In this document: piece by piece, positions 39,002 through 50,597 of the stretch
Layout: the number at the start of each line of letters is the position of its first letter
Position numbering within the stretch: the first letter of the stretch is position 1
Notes under the pieces: generated by a model
Databases searched by the model: none
Told to the model about the DNA's origin: nothing
The model's input: only the letters and a program-made list of their open reading frames with translations
Source of the DNA: Vanilla planifolia
Taxonomy: Eukaryota; Streptophyta; Magnoliopsida; Asparagales; Orchidaceae
Reading direction: 5' to 3'
DNA length: 64,000 nucleotides
Assembly (NCBI GenBank): GCA_023846275.1
Contig: JAIUJO010000186.1
Span: 933,221-997,220 of the forward strand
Made by a program: the position numbers and the translations under genes

Positions 39002-41159
39002 CATTAGGTCACTCTTTTTATTTAATGGAACAAGCCTTACTTATTTAGCCTTTTATTCCAATGGGCATGTTTAACATAAAATGGGTTTACATGTAAACAA
39101 CAAGGAATGCATTTTGAATTTGTTAAACTGTGATCTTCAAAGCACCATCGAGACTTTAGCAAATTTCACAAATATAAGGCATACAGTTAAACTTTGTTAA
39201 GGTTTTATTTTATTAAGAAATACAAAGTTAGTTTATTTTTTTTAAGGCACTCTCTTTTTTCATCAATTTAAAATCATGTTCAAGCATTTATATTTTCAGT
39301 CATCCCCTTGATTTAGCTAAGGAATATGATTAAATTTTTGAATCTCTTCACTTTTTATTAGTTGAAATCCTACATAATGCATTCATTGATTTAATATAAT
39401 TCTTTTTTTCGATCATTCTTTCAATGGTTTAATCATAGTTTTATATTTTTGTCAAATTTAATATTTGCATTATTATTAAATTTTGATAACATAAAAAATA
39501 ACTCTATTAAAATTTCCATAATTAAGCAAGCAAAAAAAAGTTTATGCAACATCCCAAGTTGTGCCCAATTACAAAAGTCTCATTATGAGCTTAAGCTGAA
39601 GCATAAGAATCTTTCATTTTTGTAAATTTCTCTATTAGGTTGATTTTAAATCTTGATTACATCAACATAATAACTATTTCATGCAACTAACCAAGCTATT
39701 CTTGAATACAAAATTCTGAGGTTGAGTCTTAGGTAGAGCATAAGCATTTCATCAAACTGGGATGAATTTGAACTAGATATAATTATCTTATTGGTTCATT
39801 GTAGATAAACAAGTACAATACGAGTCTACCCAAGTGATTAAATCCCAAGAACACAATTTGAGAGCTTGTTTATGTTAGGTTTGCAAGATATGCCCAAATG
39901 AATACCTATAAAGTCCAATAGTTTTGCACTCCAACATTGTAGAACTATGCATCTTGTGACGATCTACATCCAAAACTGGTAGCACTACACTTCTAATCAT
40001 GCATTTTCATGATTGAATAGTGGATTTTGCCTCCACCATTAAAAGGGATCTTAATCGATTGAGCCACGAATTTCAAAAGTTGATCCAATCATTACCTTCT
40101 CTATTATATGAATCCTATGATCCAAATCTAATCTTTATTTTATCATTAACTAATCTAATGATCTAGATCTCATTAGACATTATCTAGTGGACAAAAAAAT
40201 CTAGGTTTATCCATTTGCCATTAACCCATCCACCTTTTAGCCTTCATTAGATTTTTGAGTGCTCTACTATGCTAATCCAAGGGCTCAATTCAATCCTACA
40301 AAATAGTGAAATAAGTTGTTATTATAAGGCCATTGTACTAGCCATTTTAGAGGATGGTTTTAACGCTTTCTTATGCTTTTTGAAGCTACTTTTATAATAG
40401 CTTTCACTCACTTTTGAACAGCTATTAGAAAACTTTGTTTACAAATATCTATCCATTGTTAATGAAATGGCAAAAAACTTGAACAAGAATTTAACATCTC
40501 AAAGAAGTCTACATAATATTGTACTAAATGTGGCATAATTGCACCAACGGTTGACGATTACTTGAAATTAAAAAAAATTTCAACTGAACTTAATTTTTTT
40601 AAGCTTTAATTTTCTCAGTTATTTTCGTAATTATGAGCCCCTAATGATTTTTTATATTCATTAATAAGCATAAGAATAATTTTACATTTTTATAAAAAAT
40701 TTATTCGTTACTGTATTTTTGTCTTTCCTTTTGGGATGAGCTGCCTAACATTTATGAAAGGCTAAATTTTATTTTATCTCCAAAAAAACAAGTTAGAGTT
40801 TGGATAATAAATGCATTGGTTATTGTTGAACATTCAATGCATAGTAGGTTAATGATGAGCCTTAAGGAAAAATCTAAAGGTGTAATCCTTTCACTTTTGG
40901 AGTTTTTTTTATCTCTATTGATCATGGACTTAGTTCTAGTTTGAATTGAATCACATAAAAATTTTGTTGTGCCATTTCAATCTTTTTTAATCAAAAAAAT
41001 TATAAATTTCTATATTTCTAAATCAAACTTTTATATAAAATAAAAATTATGTTTGTAACTAATTTTTGAAAAAAAATACAATAAAAAAATAAGAAAAAAA
41101 AATTTTCAAAACAATAATTCACAACATTTTGTTAGATTAACACCCTCATTTTCATTTCA
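39002..41159 (+). mobile_element. solo LTR, copy 4 (2.16 kb)
   Basis: U sequence atcaaac is followed by atgtg (38997-39001) and the LTR start CATTAGGTCACTC, a decayed form of TGTTGGGTCAC seen in the inverted copy at 47639. It ends CATTTTCATTTCA before atata (41160-41164). Internally it matches copy 1 throughout: gtttacatgtaaacaac, a gtctacccaagtgattaaat block near 39,830, a TATA-like tacaaatatc near 40,440, and gtaatcctttcacttttgg near 40,880. No coding capacity is visible. Confidence 0.8.
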
Positions 41160-42347
41160 ATATACATTATTTTAAAATATTTATGCTTTTTATATATGTA
41201 AAAAAGTATTCTAATATAAATATTTATTTATATAAAATTAATAAAATATTACATGAACTATTATTTTTTAGCACTGACATTAATATATAAGATCTTCTTT
41301 CATTTTGTTATCATTCATAGAAGTAAAAATTAAATAATGTAAGAAATATAATTAATAAAATGTTTTATCATAAATATTATATATTAAATTATACAACATA
41401 AGAGATTTCTTACACATTATTAGTTAATGAGCTAAAAAAGAGATAACACAGATGGAGATAAGCATTCTACATCAGAGAGAGAAATTCATGGATTGAGAAA
41501 ATCAAATTAGAGAAAGAAATAACAATAGAGAGAGATGAGAGAATTATTTAGTTAATAGGAAAAGAAAAGAGAGAACATAGAGAAGATAGAAAGAATCCAT
41601 AAATAAATAAATGGGAGGGAGAAATGAGAAAATAGTGACAAAAGGAGAAGAGAGGCCAAGAAAAATATAACATAAAGAATCAAGAGATAATTAGAGAGTA
41701 ATAATAATAGAGAGAAGAAAGGGAAGGCAAATGAGTGACATTAAAAAAATAAAAAATGTAAGAGAAATATTTAAATAAAAGCTAAATCATAATACTTAAA
41801 CATATAATTGATTAATCATGTTTAATATTTAATAATAATAAAATATAAAATATAATTTGAGGTTTGTTATTGTTTTAGAATGATTTAAATTTTTAAGGAA
41901 TATTTTAACCATTAACTTAATATTATTTTATTAATTATAAAAATTTAAAACCTTATTTAATTAATAAATAATAAAATTATTCTACTGGATTACCTTTATT
42001 TGTCTTAAGATTTAATAAGTATAAATAATATTAAAAATGAATGATATAATTTTAAATATCAAATTGTCTATAATATAATATTACAATGTTTAAATTAATT
42101 GTAATTTATTATAATTGATTTAAGTTATCTTTATTAATTTTAAATTATAATAAAGTTAATATTTTATCATATCATATTATGTGCCATATTTAATATTATA
42201 TCGAAATTATAAAAATATTAAAAATTTATTATTAACAAATAATTAATAGAATTATAATTAAAGATTATTTTTATAATGATTTAATTTTTTACATTAATTT
42301 ATTTAAAAAAATTATAGAACACTAGAAAAAACAATTTGAATAAATAT
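41160..42347. repeat. Array spacer unit with GA tract 41430-41795
   Basis: U remnant downstream of the LTR, tract, then D. D is interrupted by a deletion near 42,090 (taattgtaatttattataat). Confidence 0.8.
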
Positions 42348-42466
42348 TTGCAAAAATGAGAACATTTCAAATGGTCACCCATCCAAATACCCATCTTCCC
42401 AAAGAAATCTTAACTCTAGAGTTCTAAGGAGTTCTAGTGCAATAATGCTCGTGCATTCTCATATGC
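42348..42466 (-). pseudogene. 5S rRNA-like copy, full length
   Basis: aatggtcacccatccaaata is a near-canonical box C complement, and gagttctaaggagttctagt the 5' half. Box A is degraded (aaagaaatcttaactc). Confidence 0.88.
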
Positions 42467-43665
42467 ATATAAAAAAATCATAGTTGTGAGATTATTGTGT
42501 TTAAGATTATAACGCATTTTATAAATGTTCAAAATTATCTAACATATGCACTTTCAAAAACATATAATTGTTATGTTTGTCATTATTTATACTAATTTTA
42601 GTATTTTTTTTATATAAAATTCATAACAAATTTGATATATTACTATGTTTCATAATATAGATATTAATATATGATGTTTTCTTCCATTATGTTATAATTT
42701 TTAAAAATAAAAAATTAAATTAGATATTAAATATTATTATAAGTTGATGTTATATAAAGAAAATTGAGAAAGATAAGTAATTTCTTAAATATTATTAGTT
42801 GATAAGCTTTAAAAGAGAATTGAGAAAGAGATAATTACTCTATGAGAGTGAGAAAGCCACAAGCTGAAAAGAGTAAAATAGAATGGAATAAGCAATAAAA
42901 CATTTTTATGAGTAGATTTAATGAAGACGAAAAGAAAATAGAGAACTTAAAGTATATAAAAAGAATAAATAAAAACTCTAAAAAAGTAGAAATGAGAAAT
43001 TAAAGATTGATAGACAAAAGTTATAGGCTAAGAAAAATATAAGAATATAAAGATGAAAGTGACAAATATGACAATAACAATAACATAGGTGAATCAAAAT
43101 CTTGAGAATTTAAGATAAAATAAAAAAGTGAGAAAAAAATTAAATAAAATTAAATCTTAGTAAATATTTAAAAAAATAAATGGATATTTATATTATATTA
43201 TTTAATTTATATTTAAATTTAAAAAGGTTAATTAAATTGTAAATAATAGAATTTTTTTAATATATTATCTTTATATGATGTAAAATTGATAATAAATATG
43301 AACAACATTTAACATCATTTATATAATTTTACATTTCTGATATTATTTAACATAATATTACTATATTTTAAAAATTCTAAATACACCATATATATATTAT
43401 TATAAATATAAATTAATTTTAATTTATTATAATTTATATATGTTTTTTGCTCAATATTAAACTATATCAAAAATATTATTGTATTACAACATATGATTTG
43501 CATATTTATTGTTATATGAAACTAACTATAATGTCACAAAGTTATTATTAACAATTAAATAAAATGGTAATTATAAAATATCAATTACACTAATTTAATT
43601 TTTTAAAATCAACATGCCATTAAAATAAATTATTTTTCATTAGAAAAAAAACATGGAAAAACTTT
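42467..43665. repeat. Array spacer unit with GA tract 42810-43160
   Basis: Standard order. A short duplication around tgagaaagataag and tgagaaagagataa lies at the tract start. Confidence 0.78.
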
Positions 43666-43728
43666 TATAATATCAAGATTTTTCAAGAGGTCACTCAACC
43701 CAACACCACTCTCACTAAGCATTCCTAA
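43666..43728 (-). pseudogene. 5S rRNA-like copy, 3' half
   Basis: tttttcaagaggtcactcaa, cccaacaccactctcac and taagcattcctaac reach box A. The sequence then jumps to late U spacer (attacattttcttctattac). Confidence 0.75.
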
Positions 43729-44529
43729 CATTACATTTTCTTCTATTACATTATAGTTTTCATAAATATTAAATTTAATAATTTAATAAATATAAAAATT
43801 AATAAAAAATATATATAACATAAATATTATTTATTTTATTATGCAATATGAGAGATTTCTTTAATAAAGTTAATTGTTTGACTAAAAAAGAGATTATAGA
43901 AGCAAAGATAACTATTATGTACTTTAGAGAGAAAGTAACATAATGATAAGAGACAATTTGAGAGGAAAAATGTAACGACAAATAAGAGAAAATTTAAAAA
44001 ACTTGGAGAAGAGAATAGATAACATAGTTAACATAGAGAGAATAAAGAAATAAGTGAAAAAGAAAGAAAAATAAAAAAATGTAATGATTGAGAAGAGCAT
44101 AAGACTAAGAGAAAATAATGAGATACATTATATTTGTGCTACATATTATAGATAGTAAAAAGAAATTATACTAAAAATTAATCGTATAATTTTAAATTTC
44201 TTATATTCTATAATATAATATTATTATATTTAAAAAACTCTACACACATAATATATATACTATTATAAATATAAATTAGTTCTAATTTATTATAATTGAT
44301 ATAAGCCATTTTCCTAAATAATAAGCTATATTGAAGTTATTATTTTATAATATCATATGATGCATCCTATTTTTTATTATATAGAATAGGAAATATTATT
44401 ATGATGCTATTATTAATATTTAGCTTCTAAAATTTATTTAGAAACAAAAATATAAAATAATTTAATTTTTTAAAATTAACATATTAAAATAAGTTTTTGT
44501 TCATTAAAAAAAGTAATATGAAAAAATAT
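43729..44529. repeat. Shortened spacer unit with GA tract 43870-44125
   Basis: Both U and D are truncated. The tract is missing its 3' third. Confidence 0.75.
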
Positions 44530-44572
44530 TTGTAACATGAGGAATTCTTGAGAGTAGTTGCAGATGCGTACA
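44530..44572 (-). pseudogene. 5S rRNA-like copy, large central deletion
   Basis: ttgtaacatgaggaattctt plus gagag from the 3' end is joined to tagttgcagatgcgtacaat from the 5' end. About 75-80 nt with box A and IE are absent. Confidence 0.62.
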
Positions 44573-45282
44573 ATGGATAAAAAATCGTTGTTATATGATT
44601 ATTGTGTTCAAGATAATTAACTATTTCTAAAATTTTTAACATTATCATACATATGCACTTTTAAGAAACGTTACGTTTATTAAATATAATAATATATTTT
44701 GATATCAATATTTTATTTACATTAAATAAATAAATATTTACAAAAACTCTTATTTATATTAAATAATGCATGAGATTTTCTTCCATTATGTTATCACTCT
44801 TATATACAAAAAATTAATTTTTTTAATAAATATAAATGGAAACATAGATATTTTTAATAAATATTATACATTAAATTATGTAATATATGAGATTTTGAAA
44901 ATATTTTTAATTGATGGGCTAAGAAAAAGATAATGGAGTGGGGTTATCTATTTTATAAGATAGAGGGAAAGTAACAAATTTATAAGTAAATTGTAATAGA
45001 GATTAATGATTGTAGGTTTAAGGAAAAGAAAAAGAAAAGATAGAACACAGATAAGATAAAGATAATAAATAAAAATTTGAAACAGAAAGAAAAATGAGAA
45101 AGTAAAAAATCATAAATGGGACTTTTAAGCCTAAAAAAATATAAGAAGATAGAGAATAAAGTTACAAATAATACAATGATAATAAGATAGGGTAGAAAGT
45201 AAGAGAATATTAGAGATATTGAGATAAAGAGAAAAAAGTGAGAAATAATTAAATAAAAAATAAATCTTAATAACTAAATAAT
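44573..45282. repeat. Last minus-orientation spacer, GA tract 44920-45275
   Basis: U and the complete tract are followed by only the first bases of D (aaatcttaataactaaat) before the orientation switch. Confidence 0.78.
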
Positions 45283-45300
45283 AACACAATTATAATTTTT
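45273..45300. other. Array inversion breakpoint 1
   Basis: Left of about 45,282 is minus-orientation D sequence. Right of it is plus-orientation 5S-proximal U sequence (acacaattataatttttttc). The junction is not at a natural monomer end, so it is a rearrangement breakpoint or an assembly join. Confidence 0.75.
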
Positions 45301-45308
45301 TTCTTCAA

Positions 45309-45423
45309 TGCATAGGTACAACTACTCCAGCATTCTAACACTTGAGCTAATTAGAAGTTAGAAGTCAAGCATGCTTAAGAGTGGTGTTGAGATAGTGACC
45401 TTTTGATAAGTCCTTGAGTTGCA
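45309..45423 (+). pseudogene. 5S rRNA-like copy, full length
   Basis: Reading 5' to 3': gcataggtacaactactcca, then gtcaagcatgcttaagagtg (box A core AAGCATGCTTAAG), gatagtgaccttttgataag (box C region) and tccttgagttgcaca. A T6 run follows at 45428-45433. Its 3' end is among the best preserved in the window. Confidence 0.9.
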
Positions 45424-46740
45424 CATATTTTTTCATAGTATTCTTTTTCATAATAAATGATAATTGTTTTTAACAATTTGTTAATGTTAAAAGATTAAAT
45501 GGTTATAAATTATAACATATAATTAGTATTTTAGTAATTAGTTATTAATAATAACATCATAACATTATTATCAATTTTAAATAATAATAAGTAAGACATA
45601 TTATATTATAAAATAAAATAAATATTTTAATATAGATTAATATTCAATAAAATAATTAAGTTAAATTATAGTAAATTAGAATTAATTTATATTAATAATT
45701 TTATATTTATGAAATTTTTCAAATTTTGAAATATTATATTCTAGAATATTAGAAAGCTAAAATATTATTATCAATATTAAATACTACATCTATTTATTAC
45801 ATATATTACATCATATAAAAATAATTATATAATTTATTATTTCATTAATTTTTTTAATTATAAGTACGAATAAAATAATTTAACATTAATAATAAAAATA
45901 TTCCTTAAATGTTTATAATATTCTAAAATAATAAAAATCTTTATATAGTTTTTATAATTTATTATTACATAATATTCTATTTGATTAACATCTTATATTT
46001 AATCAATATTATAAGCATAATTTTTAAGATTTAAATTTTATTTAATTATTTATCTCACTTTTTTCTTTATCTCATAGTCTGACAAATTCACTCACATCAT
46101 TCTCTCTCTTATTATAATTATTTTGTCGATCATCTCAATCTTTATCTTTTTACAATCTTAATGGTCTTTTTCTCTATCATTTTGTACTTTGTCATTATTT
46201 AATCTCTTTTACATATTTATCTATTTTTCCATTTCTTTTAGGTTCTCCTTTTTATTTTTCTTTTTACTAAATTGTCTTTATTCTTTTCTTATTACTATTT
46301 TCTTCTTAATTTTTCTCTTATCGATCCATGTCCTTCTCTATTATGGAATAGTGATCTTTCTTTTCTATTTTCTCTTTTTTAACCAATCAATTAATAAATT
46401 AAGCAAATATCTCATGTTGAATAGTTTAATATCTAATATTTATTATAAATATATATTTTATTATTTATTATTTTTTATATAAGTTAGTTTTTTATTTATA
46501 AGAATAATAATGTGTTAAAAGAAAATCTTATCTATTCATATCTATGTGATTAAAAATAATTGTTCACATAAACTTTTTGTTAATCAATATTAATAAAATA
46601 TTGATATTTAAATGTATTATGATATATATAATTATTATTATTTTTTTAAAACTGCTTATGTTTCAAAATATAGTAAAATTTAGAAGTAGTTCATTATCTT
46701 TAACACAATCAATGCTCAATTATGATTTTGTCTAAATTTT
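45424..46740. repeat. Array spacer unit with CT tract 46045-46400
   Basis: D, CT-rich tract and U in plus orientation. A 97-codon plus-strand frame over the tract is Phe/Leu/Ser low complexity with no domain. Confidence 0.82.
45428..45433 (+). terminator. T6 run after 5S 3' end (Pol III-like)
   Basis: Six T residues start 5 nt after the 5S-like gttgca end, where a Pol III terminator sits in active 5S genes. This is a relic by inference. Confidence 0.5.
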
Positions 46741-46768
46741 ATGTATGTACGACCACACCGGTATTATA
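46741..46768 (+). pseudogene. 5S rRNA-like 5' stub joined to LTR
   Basis: atgtatgtacgaccacaccg plus gtattata match the first about 27 nt of 5S (GGATGCGATCATACCAGCACTA). The text then enters antisense LTR sequence with no spacer. Confidence 0.7.
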
Positions 46769-47639
46769 GGAATAGGAACTTATTTGGACTTTATAAGTAT
46801 TCGTGTGGGTATATGTTGGGTGTCTAATTGTTCTTAGCTCTGCACTAAAGTGCGCGAGATTTAATCTCTTGGGCATACTAGTAACATGCAAGTTTATCCG
46901 CATTTGAGAAGATCTATGCCTATATCTAGCTCAAATGTCTATCCTTTTCATCCTACATCTTACCTCATTTGGTTAACGAGTTTGCCATTAACTAGATTTG
47001 GTCGACCTTATCTAGTTTGGGTTGTTTTTCTAACCTAATATATGGGCATAAATTTAGCTCGAGACCTTAGCATTCGGGCAAAGGTTTGGACATGAAACAA
47101 TTTCTTTCGTTTATCTAATGATGAAAGTTTTAATAAAATAAGTTTTATAATGTAATCAAGATTTAACAATCAACCTAACATAAAAATTGGAAAAAATTCA
47201 AAGTATGATTTAACCAATGAAACAAATATTAAGGAATAATGTTATGTTACTTAAATCAATAAATGGTTTGCATTTGATTTAATGAAAGAATTAGGAGATT
47301 GAAAAATTTAATCATATTCATTTGTTAAATAAAGGAGATGATTAAATAATTTTGGTGCTTGAGTATGATTTAAAATTGATGTGAAAGGTGAGTACCTTAA
47401 AATAAACTAGCTAACATTATATTTCATAGGAAAATATAACCTTGCCAAAGCTGATGCTCTTGACTTCATTGCTTAAAACTAGTTGAACACTCCATGCTTC
47501 TTTGAAGACAACTAATTCACCATGTTCAAAGCGCATTGTCTATTCTTTACATGTAAACATATCACACACTAAACAAGTCAATTAGAAAAAAGGTTATATA
47601 TTTAAGGCTTAACTCATGAAATACAAGGGTGACCCAACA
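46769..47639 (-). mobile_element. LTR fragment, inverted (5' 0.87 kb of the LTR)
   Basis: On the minus strand it begins TGTTGGGTCACCCTTGT at 47639, the least decayed LTR start, directly after atatg. It matches copy 4 through the gtttacatgtaaagaa and gattaaatctcg blocks. The promoter and 3' half are missing and the broken end abuts the 5S stub. Orientation relative to the monomer is the same as in the left block. Confidence 0.78.
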
Positions 47640-47727
47640 CATATGTTTCATAATTCTAAAAATTTCAAAAATCATTGATTATCTTAAAGAAAATAATCCC
47701 ACAACTATGATTCTTTATCATTTATTT
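47640..47727. repeat. 5S-proximal U spacer
   Basis: Complement of target-site atatg, then ctaaaaatttcaaaaatcat and cacaactatgattctttatc leading to the next 5S. Confidence 0.75.
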
Positions 47728-47846
47728 GCATGTGTGACAATATTACATTATAGCTCTGAAATGTATTTGAACCCTAAAGTTAACAATTCATGAGCTAGAG
47801 TATTATTGGAATTGGTGACCACTCCAAAAGCGCTATTGTTTTACAT
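47728..47846 (+). pseudogene. 5S rRNA-like copy, full length
   Basis: gcatgtgtgacaatattaca, then cctaaagttaacaattcatg (box A degraded), gagtattattggaattggtg, accactccaaaagcgc. Full alignment, weak promoter. Confidence 0.85.
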
Positions 47847-49101
47847 ATTTTTCAATAACATTTTTTCCTAATGAATGACAACTGATTTTAATAAAATATT
47901 GTTGCTAAAAAAATAATTTTTTATAAATAATTGCCAGTAATTACAATTTTAATAATAAATTATTGTTAATAAATTTAAAACATTATTATTAATTTCATAC
48001 AATAATATGTGTGACACATCATATGATATAATAAAATAATAACTTTATTATTGATTTATATTAATCAAAATAACTTATATCAATTATAGTAAATCTTAAT
48101 TAACATTTTTTTAATTCCTTACACATATGTGAATACAATTTTTTAAAAATTTTGACATTATATGATATAATATTATAAGCCTAAAATTATATTATTAATG
48201 TTAAGTACTATTTATATTTATTATCTATATTACATCATATAAAGTTTTTATATTAAAATAATTAATCTTCTTTATTTAATTAAAATTTTTAATTTTAGGT
48301 AAGAATAAAATAAATTAAAATAATTATCTTAATATTTATTAAATATTACTGATATTTAATAATAATAAACCTAAAAGTTTTTTATATTTTTTATTATTAA
48401 AAACTATATATGATTAACTTGTTAAATTTAATCAATATTATAAGTTCAATTACTATGATTTAACATCTATTTAATTATTTCTCATATTTGCCCATTTTGT
48501 CTCAATGTCTCTCACCTCTTTCTCTCCCATATTAACATTCTGCTAATTATCATTTCATTTTTTATCTTATTATATTCTTCTTAACCTCAAGTTTATGTTT
48601 CCCAACTTTGTAATTTCTCTCTCTTAAATATTTTTTTATTCCTTTCAACACCTTTATTTTCTCTTTTATTTTTTCTTTATTAAATAATCTCTTTTTATTA
48701 ATATTTTCTTCTCATTTCTACTCATAAATTAATTATCAGTATTTTAGTCCATTGATTAGAAATTTTTAAGAAATCTCTTTAGTTGCATATTTTAATACAT
48801 ATTATTTGTCATAAATATAGATTTTATCATTTTTATTTGTTGGGTAATTTAATTTTTTATTTATAAGACTGAGAACATAATGAAAGAAAATATTATCTAT
48901 TAATGTCTACATTATCAAAAAAATATTTATAAAATTTTTATTTAATTTATCAAAAACATTTATATATTCAAATACATTATGACAGACATAATAACCACAA
49001 TTTTTTGAAATTGTTTATGCTTCATAATTTAAAAATTGTTCCAAATAGATCATTATCTTCAATATAATAATCACATAACTATGATTGTTCTTTAATTATA
49101 T
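47847..49101. repeat. Array spacer unit with CT tract 48476-48770
   Basis: D, tract, U in plus orientation. The tract is slightly short and interrupted by A/T. Confidence 0.8.
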
Positions 49102-49218
49102 GCATATGCAAGTACAGCATCATTATAATATTGAATAATATCAGAACTCCAAAGTTAAGCCTACTAGGATGATAGTAGTATTTTCGGGGGGTAGCCTCTT
49201 AAGTGGTCGACCTGTTGC
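49102..49218 (+). pseudogene. 5S rRNA-like copy, full length, G-run in box C
   Basis: atgcaagtacagcatcatta, then tcagaactccaaagttaagc, which is almost canonical (only CCGCAG to CCAAAG). A GGGGGG run with a CpG sits near 49,185-49,191 in the box C region, and gtcgacctgttgct ends it. Confidence 0.9.
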
Positions 49219-50534
49219 TCCTATTTTTTAATAGTATTTCCTTTTCTAATAAACAAAAAATTATTTTAATAACATGTTAAAATTTTAAAAATATGTCACT
49301 CTAAATGATAATTTACAATTAGTTTTTTTAATAAATTATTAGTAATAATTTTATAACATTACAATCATTTTCATGTAATAATAAAAATGTCACATAATTT
49401 GGTATTATAAAATAATAACTTTAATATAGTTTAATATAAAGAAAAATGACTTAAATAAATTATATTAAATTAGAATTAATTATTACTTTTAATAATATAT
49501 GTATAATTAGTATAAAAATTTTTGAATGTAGTAATATAATGTAATAGAATATTACAAATCAAAATAATATCATTCATATTAAATATTATTTATACTTATT
49601 ATCTATTTTACATTATAAAAAATATATTAGAATAATTATGTTATCTATTACTTAATAAATGTTTCTAATCTTAATTATGAATTAAATAATTTTAAACTAA
49701 TAATAAAAATGTCCTTTAAATTTTTACAATATTTTAAAATAATAATAAACATAAAATATTATTTTATAATTTATTATTATTATATATTATAAATTATTAA
49801 CTTGTTATAACTTATATTAATGATTTGACTTGTATTTAATTATTTCTCTCTTTTTTGTTTACCTCAATGTCTCTTATTTTCTCACTTTTTTCTATCTCTT
49901 ATTATCATTCTCTTTTCTATCTCTTCATTTTTTATCTTCTTATATTCTTCTTAGCCTCTCTCTCTCTTCTATCATTTTTTATTTTCTTATTTTTATCTCT
50001 TTCACATATTTATTTATTCTCTCTATCTTCATTATCTTCTCTCTTGTTTCCACTTATTCAAATCATCTCTCATCTCTCTTTCTCTCACTATTTTCATCTT
50101 TATTTTCCATTATAATTATATGACTTTCTCTCTCTTTTGTAGAATCATTATCTCCATCTCAATTATCTTTCTTTTGCCCATTAATTTATAATATTTAAGA
50201 AAACTCTAATATTACATAGTTTAATGTATAATATTAATGATAAATACCTATTTTATTTTTAATATTTGTTACATAATTTAATTTTTTAATTTCTAAGAAT
50301 GATAACGTAATTGAGGAAAATCTTATTTATTAATGATTATGGTATAAAAATAATATTTTATGTAATTTTTTTAAATTTTATATAAATAAAATATGTATAT
50401 TAGAGTATATTGTCACTTATAAAATGAGCATAAACTTTTTGTATTGTGCTTATTTTTCATAATTTACAAACCTTTAAAAATGTTCATTTTTTAAAAGATA
50501 ATATTTTCAAAACTATGTTTCTTAATCTTTTGTA
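49219..50534. repeat. Array spacer unit with CT tract 49835-50190
   Basis: Standard plus-orientation order. The tract creates overlapping 86- and 97-codon frames that are artefacts of pyrimidine codons. Confidence 0.82.
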
Positions 50535-50586
50535 TGCATTTGAAATCATACATATATTATAGAATAAGATCTTATTAAAACTTCAA
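50535..50586 (+). pseudogene. 5S rRNA-like copy, 5' half at a breakpoint
   Basis: gcatttgaaatcatacatat, then gaataagatcttattaaaac matches 5S positions of about 1-50. It stops just before box A, where the orientation switches. Confidence 0.72.
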
Positions 50587-50597
50587 AATAAATTAAT
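50577..50597. other. Array inversion breakpoint 2
   Basis: Plus-strand 5S is interrupted at cttattaaaacttcaaaa and continues as minus-orientation D sequence (taaattaattctaattt). Confidence 0.72.

Larger units (their letters stand above)
1..45282 (-). repeat. 5S-derived tandem array, left block (minus orientation)
   Basis: About thirty head-to-tail monomers, averaging about 1.44 kb when intact, occupy this block, with 5S-like copies on the minus strand. Reading left to right on the plus strand, each monomer shows reverse-complement 5S, U spacer, GA-rich tract, then D spacer. Landmarks recur in the same order, such as gagatttcttaaatatt before the tract and cattcattagaaaa before the 5S. Single monomers carry deletions, partial duplications or an LTR. 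A tandem satellite derived from a 5S gene fits better than dispersed 5S-SINEs because order and phase persist across blocks. All open frames in the block are low-complexity shadows of the tract or cross 5S or LTR remnants. Confidence 0.9.
45283..50586 (+). repeat. 5S-derived tandem array, plus-orientation block 1
   Basis: The same monomer family is inverted relative to the left block: CT-rich tracts on the plus strand and 5S-like copies reading 5' to 3' on the plus strand. It holds full-length copies at 45309, 47728 and 49102, 5' stubs at 46741 and 50535, and one LTR fragment in antisense. Confidence 0.88.
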
